Source: Clostridia bacterium
Lineage (GTDB): Bacteria > Bacillota_A > Clostridia > Christensenellales > Aristaeellaceae
Reading direction: 5' to 3'
Assembly (NCBI GenBank): GCA_009783365.1
Contig: WRHG01000037.1
Location: forward strand, 1-13,961
DNA length: 13,961 bases
Below the pieces are notes generated by a model. The model made no database searches and was not told where the DNA came from. It worked only from the letters and a program-made list of their open reading frames with translations. Shown here piece by piece: positions 12,257 through 13,961 of this stretch; position 1 is the first letter of the stretch, and each line of letters starts with the position of its first letter. The position numbers were made by a program, and so were the translations under genes.

Positions 12257-13882
12257 TTAGTCACTGAACCTTTGAGCGATTAGTAAATACGCGTATTTCG
12301 CCGCCTCATCTTTTTTGACAAGCGCCTCATATGCTTTTGTGTCTTCCAACTCCCCATCGGCATAACCGTATAGCGCGGCTGTGCCCTCGATTTTGTAGTA
12401 ACCGTTTGATAGCTCATAAACCGTATCAGCGGTGTAATCGTAGCCAAATAATAAACGTTCTTCGAAATCGCCTATATGTCCAAAGTAAAAATACCCATTG
12501 TAATACCGTATGTGTCCTTCGGGGTCGGCCATCTCTCGCCCGTATATTCCCTTTATCAGTGATTGCATGGCTTTATTTTCTGCCCGGTAGTAGATCGAGT
12601 CTCTTACGGTTCCACTTTTGCTGTATGGTAAGATATCCTCAGGAGGAATCGCGCTCTCTAAAAGATTCCAACCATCGAAGTATTCAGCCCACAGATCAGC
12701 AAAATGCGTTGCGGCATCTTCATTAAACAGGTTAAAATCGGAGCTCGTTTCATCGCTTCTGTAGCAGGCCGCGAATCCAGCCACCCACATTGCATGGTCG
12801 ATATTGTCTCCAAAATCGAATGATACCAATAAGTCAGAAGGGTTTGCTGCTGAAAACAATCGCGCCAAATTCATTTTGTCGGTTTCGGAAACACTCACAA
12901 ACGTGCCTTCCGCATCGAATGCCGGGATGGACGTCACGTTTGGAATCCCGTTTTCCTGCACAAGATTCTCCATATTGTTGTAAGGAATATTGTTCGCCTT
13001 CGCGTATTGCTCGGCGTAGCTGCCTTCCGCCACGCTCAGGACAATTTCGCCGCACTCATAGAATACGCCTTCGTCAATGCTCGTCACACTGGCAGGGATG
13101 GTAACGCCGGTTAGATTTTCACAGTAAGCGAACGCATATTCACCGATGCTCGCCAGGCTGTCCGGGACGGTTACACTGATTAAGTTTTCACATTCATAAA
13201 ACGCGTTAGCGCCGATGCTCTCAACGCTGCCCGGGATGGACACGCTGGTTAAGCCTTCGCACGCATAGAACGCGCTTACGCCAATACGCAATGTACCCTC
13301 GGGTATGATGTACGCGCCCTGTTTTGCGCCGGAGTAGGAAACAAGCATCTGTTGCTGTTTTTCAAAAAGAACGCCGTCCACATTCGAATATACAGGACTA
13401 TCGGATGGCCCGCTGATGAACGCCTTGGGACAGTTTGCGAAAGGGTTGGATCCGAACTGCGTCACGCTGTCCGGGATGGCCACGTTGGCAAGGCTTTCGC
13501 AGTCAATAAACGCGTAGTTGCCGATGCTCGTTACGCTATCCGGGATGGTCACGCTTATCAGACCGTGGCAAGCCTCGAACGCGCTTACGCCGATACTTGT
13601 CACGCTATCCGGGATGGATACGCTATCTAAGTCCACGCACCAGAAGAATGCGCCGAAGCCGATGCCTGTCACCGGATACCCGTCCAGTTCGCCCGGGATC
13701 GCCAGATCGCCGGTGGGTTCTTCCACATAACCCGTAATGATTGCGCCAACCTCCTCCAGAACATACTTCCACTGCCCGCTGGCGTCCGTCCTTTCCTCCT
13801 CAGCCACTCCAACAGCCAATAAAAGCACCAGTAGAACCGCGAATACCCCTACCATTTTGCCGTTCAAAAGCTTCCTGCGCAT
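12257..13882 (-). CDS. exported BspA-like leucine-rich-repeat protein with an unknown C-terminal domain
   Basis: The 541-residue product begins with a signal peptide (MRRKLLNGKMVGVFAVLLVLLLAVGVA, cleavage probably after GVA), so it should be secreted or surface-held. Residues about 75-290 contain about eight LRR_5 (BspA/TpLRR) units of 23 residues, consensus IPDSVTSIGxxAFxxCxxLxxVT. They form two blocks split by the island VDGVLFEKQQQMLVSY that is typical of this family, and end in the usual SYAEQYAKANNIPY cap. Residues about 320-541 form a second domain, without repeats, rich in Tyr/Phe/Asp (for example GHIRYYNGYFYFGHIGDFEE), which I do not recognise. No sortase motif or membrane anchor is visible. 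The start at 13882 is chosen because AAGGAGGA (13892-13899) stands about 9-10 bases before it; the ATG at 13891 abuts the site and the one at 13930 has none. Base composition is clearly lower in GC than the core genes, hinting at accessory origin. Confidence 0.88.
   Translation of the reverse strand: MRRKLLNGKMVGVFAVLLVLLLAVGVAEEERTDASGQWKYVLEEVGAIITGYVEEPTGDLAIPGELDGYPVTGIGFGAFFWCVDLDSVSIPDSVTSIGVSAFEACHGLISVTIPDSVTSIGNYAFIDCESLANVAIPDSVTQFGSNPFANCPKAFISGPSDSPVYSNVDGVLFEKQQQMLVSYSGAKQGAYIIPEGTLRIGVSAFYACEGLTSVSIPGSVESIGANAFYECENLISVTVPDSLASIGEYAFAYCENLTGVTIPASVTSIDEGVFYECGEIVLSVAEGSYAEQYAKANNIPYNNMENLVQENGIPNVTSIPAFDAEGTFVSVSETDKMNLARLFSAANPSDLLVSFDFGDNIDHAMWVAGFAACYRSDETSSDFNLFNEDAATHFADLWAEYFDGWNLLESAIPPEDILPYSKSGTVRDSIYYRAENKAMQSLIKGIYGREMADPEGHIRYYNGYFYFGHIGDFEERLLFGYDYTADTVYELSNGYYKIEGTAALYGYADGELEDTKAYEALVKKDEAAKYAYLLIAQRFSD
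13063..13269 (-). repeat. three 69-base leucine-rich-repeat coding units (second block)
   Basis: The CCGGGATGG-like core recurs at 13093, 13162 and 13231, exactly 69 bases apart, each encoding one 23-residue repeat. The outermost copy is the most diverged (CAGGGATGG). Confidence 0.75.
13440..13646 (-). repeat. three 69-base leucine-rich-repeat coding units (first block)
   Basis: TCCGGGATGG recurs at 13470, 13539 and 13608, exactly 69 bases apart, in near-identical surroundings (ACGCTRTCCGGGATGG). The units encode 23-residue LRR_5 repeats and are more alike at the DNA level than protein function requires, suggesting recent duplication. Confidence 0.8.
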
Positions 13883-13891
13883 CCGGTTCAT

Positions 13892-13899
13892 TCCTCCTT
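13892..13899 (-). promoter_or_regulatory. ribosome binding site fixing the leucine-rich-repeat gene start
   Basis: On the minus strand AAGGAGGA ends about 9 bases before the ATG at 13882. No convincing promoter is visible in the 60 bases upstream to the window edge. Confidence 0.7.
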
Positions 13900-13961
13900 G
13901 TTGCTCGCACCGCAGATATGGTTCGCGCATGAAATGTGTGCCATGATTGCTGTGCTCAGTA

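Noticed and set aside
1..13961. tRNA, rRNA, CRISPR array, insertion sequence, prophage or defence genes
   Set aside because: I looked through the intergenic spaces and coding content on both strands and found no cloverleaf, regular direct-repeat array, transposase, integrase or known defence domain.

Overview
The window looks like a chromosomal segment of a GC-rich member of the Bacillota, probably an uncultured gut or rumen Clostridia. The reasons are a Bacillus-type purine repressor (PurR) next to a GlmU-derived gene, strong AGGAGG-type ribosome binding sites, extended -10 promoters, and two exported repeat proteins (RCC1/WG and BspA-like leucine-rich repeats) of the kind common in such genomes. 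The taxonomic call is inference; there is no rRNA or marker gene here.

Layout. Bases 1-83 may be the tail of a plus-strand gene. It faces, across a terminator hairpin (146-174), a large minus-strand gene (246-2693) for an exported protein with seven RCC1-like blades followed by nine WG repeats. A roughly 335-base gap with several hairpins separates it from a minus-strand enolase-superfamily gene (3030-4262). That gene is divergent from a plus-strand gene of unknown function (4473-5132), and a GC-rich inverted repeat lies between the two promoters. Next come two minus-strand genes: rarA (8267-9634), an AAA+ ATPase for stalled replication forks, and downstream of it an unusual 921-residue fusion of a polysaccharide flippase to a glycosyltransferase (5253-8018). 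A 26-base near-repeat follows both.

Divergent from rarA is a plus-strand group: a possible 41-codon leader ORF (9790-9915), purR starting at TTG (9921-10856), and a shortened GlmU-like gene (10997-12136). In Bacillus subtilis the order is purR-yabJ-spoVG-glmU; here the middle genes are absent and the GlmU has a decayed uridylyltransferase half with an intact-looking acetyltransferase half. The window ends with a minus-strand exported leucine-rich-repeat protein (12257-13882), visibly lower in GC than the core.

The central part (about 4.4-12.1 kb) is housekeeping and envelope-related: purine control, amino-sugar precursor synthesis, glycan export and replication-fork repair. The flanks hold surface or secreted repeat proteins. 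I see no CRISPR array, phage, transposase, tRNA or recognisable defence system. The best candidates for something new are the GlmU with a decayed first domain, the flippase-glycosyltransferase fusion, the PurR with a remodelled substrate loop plus an upstream leader ORF, and the RCC1-WG architecture.
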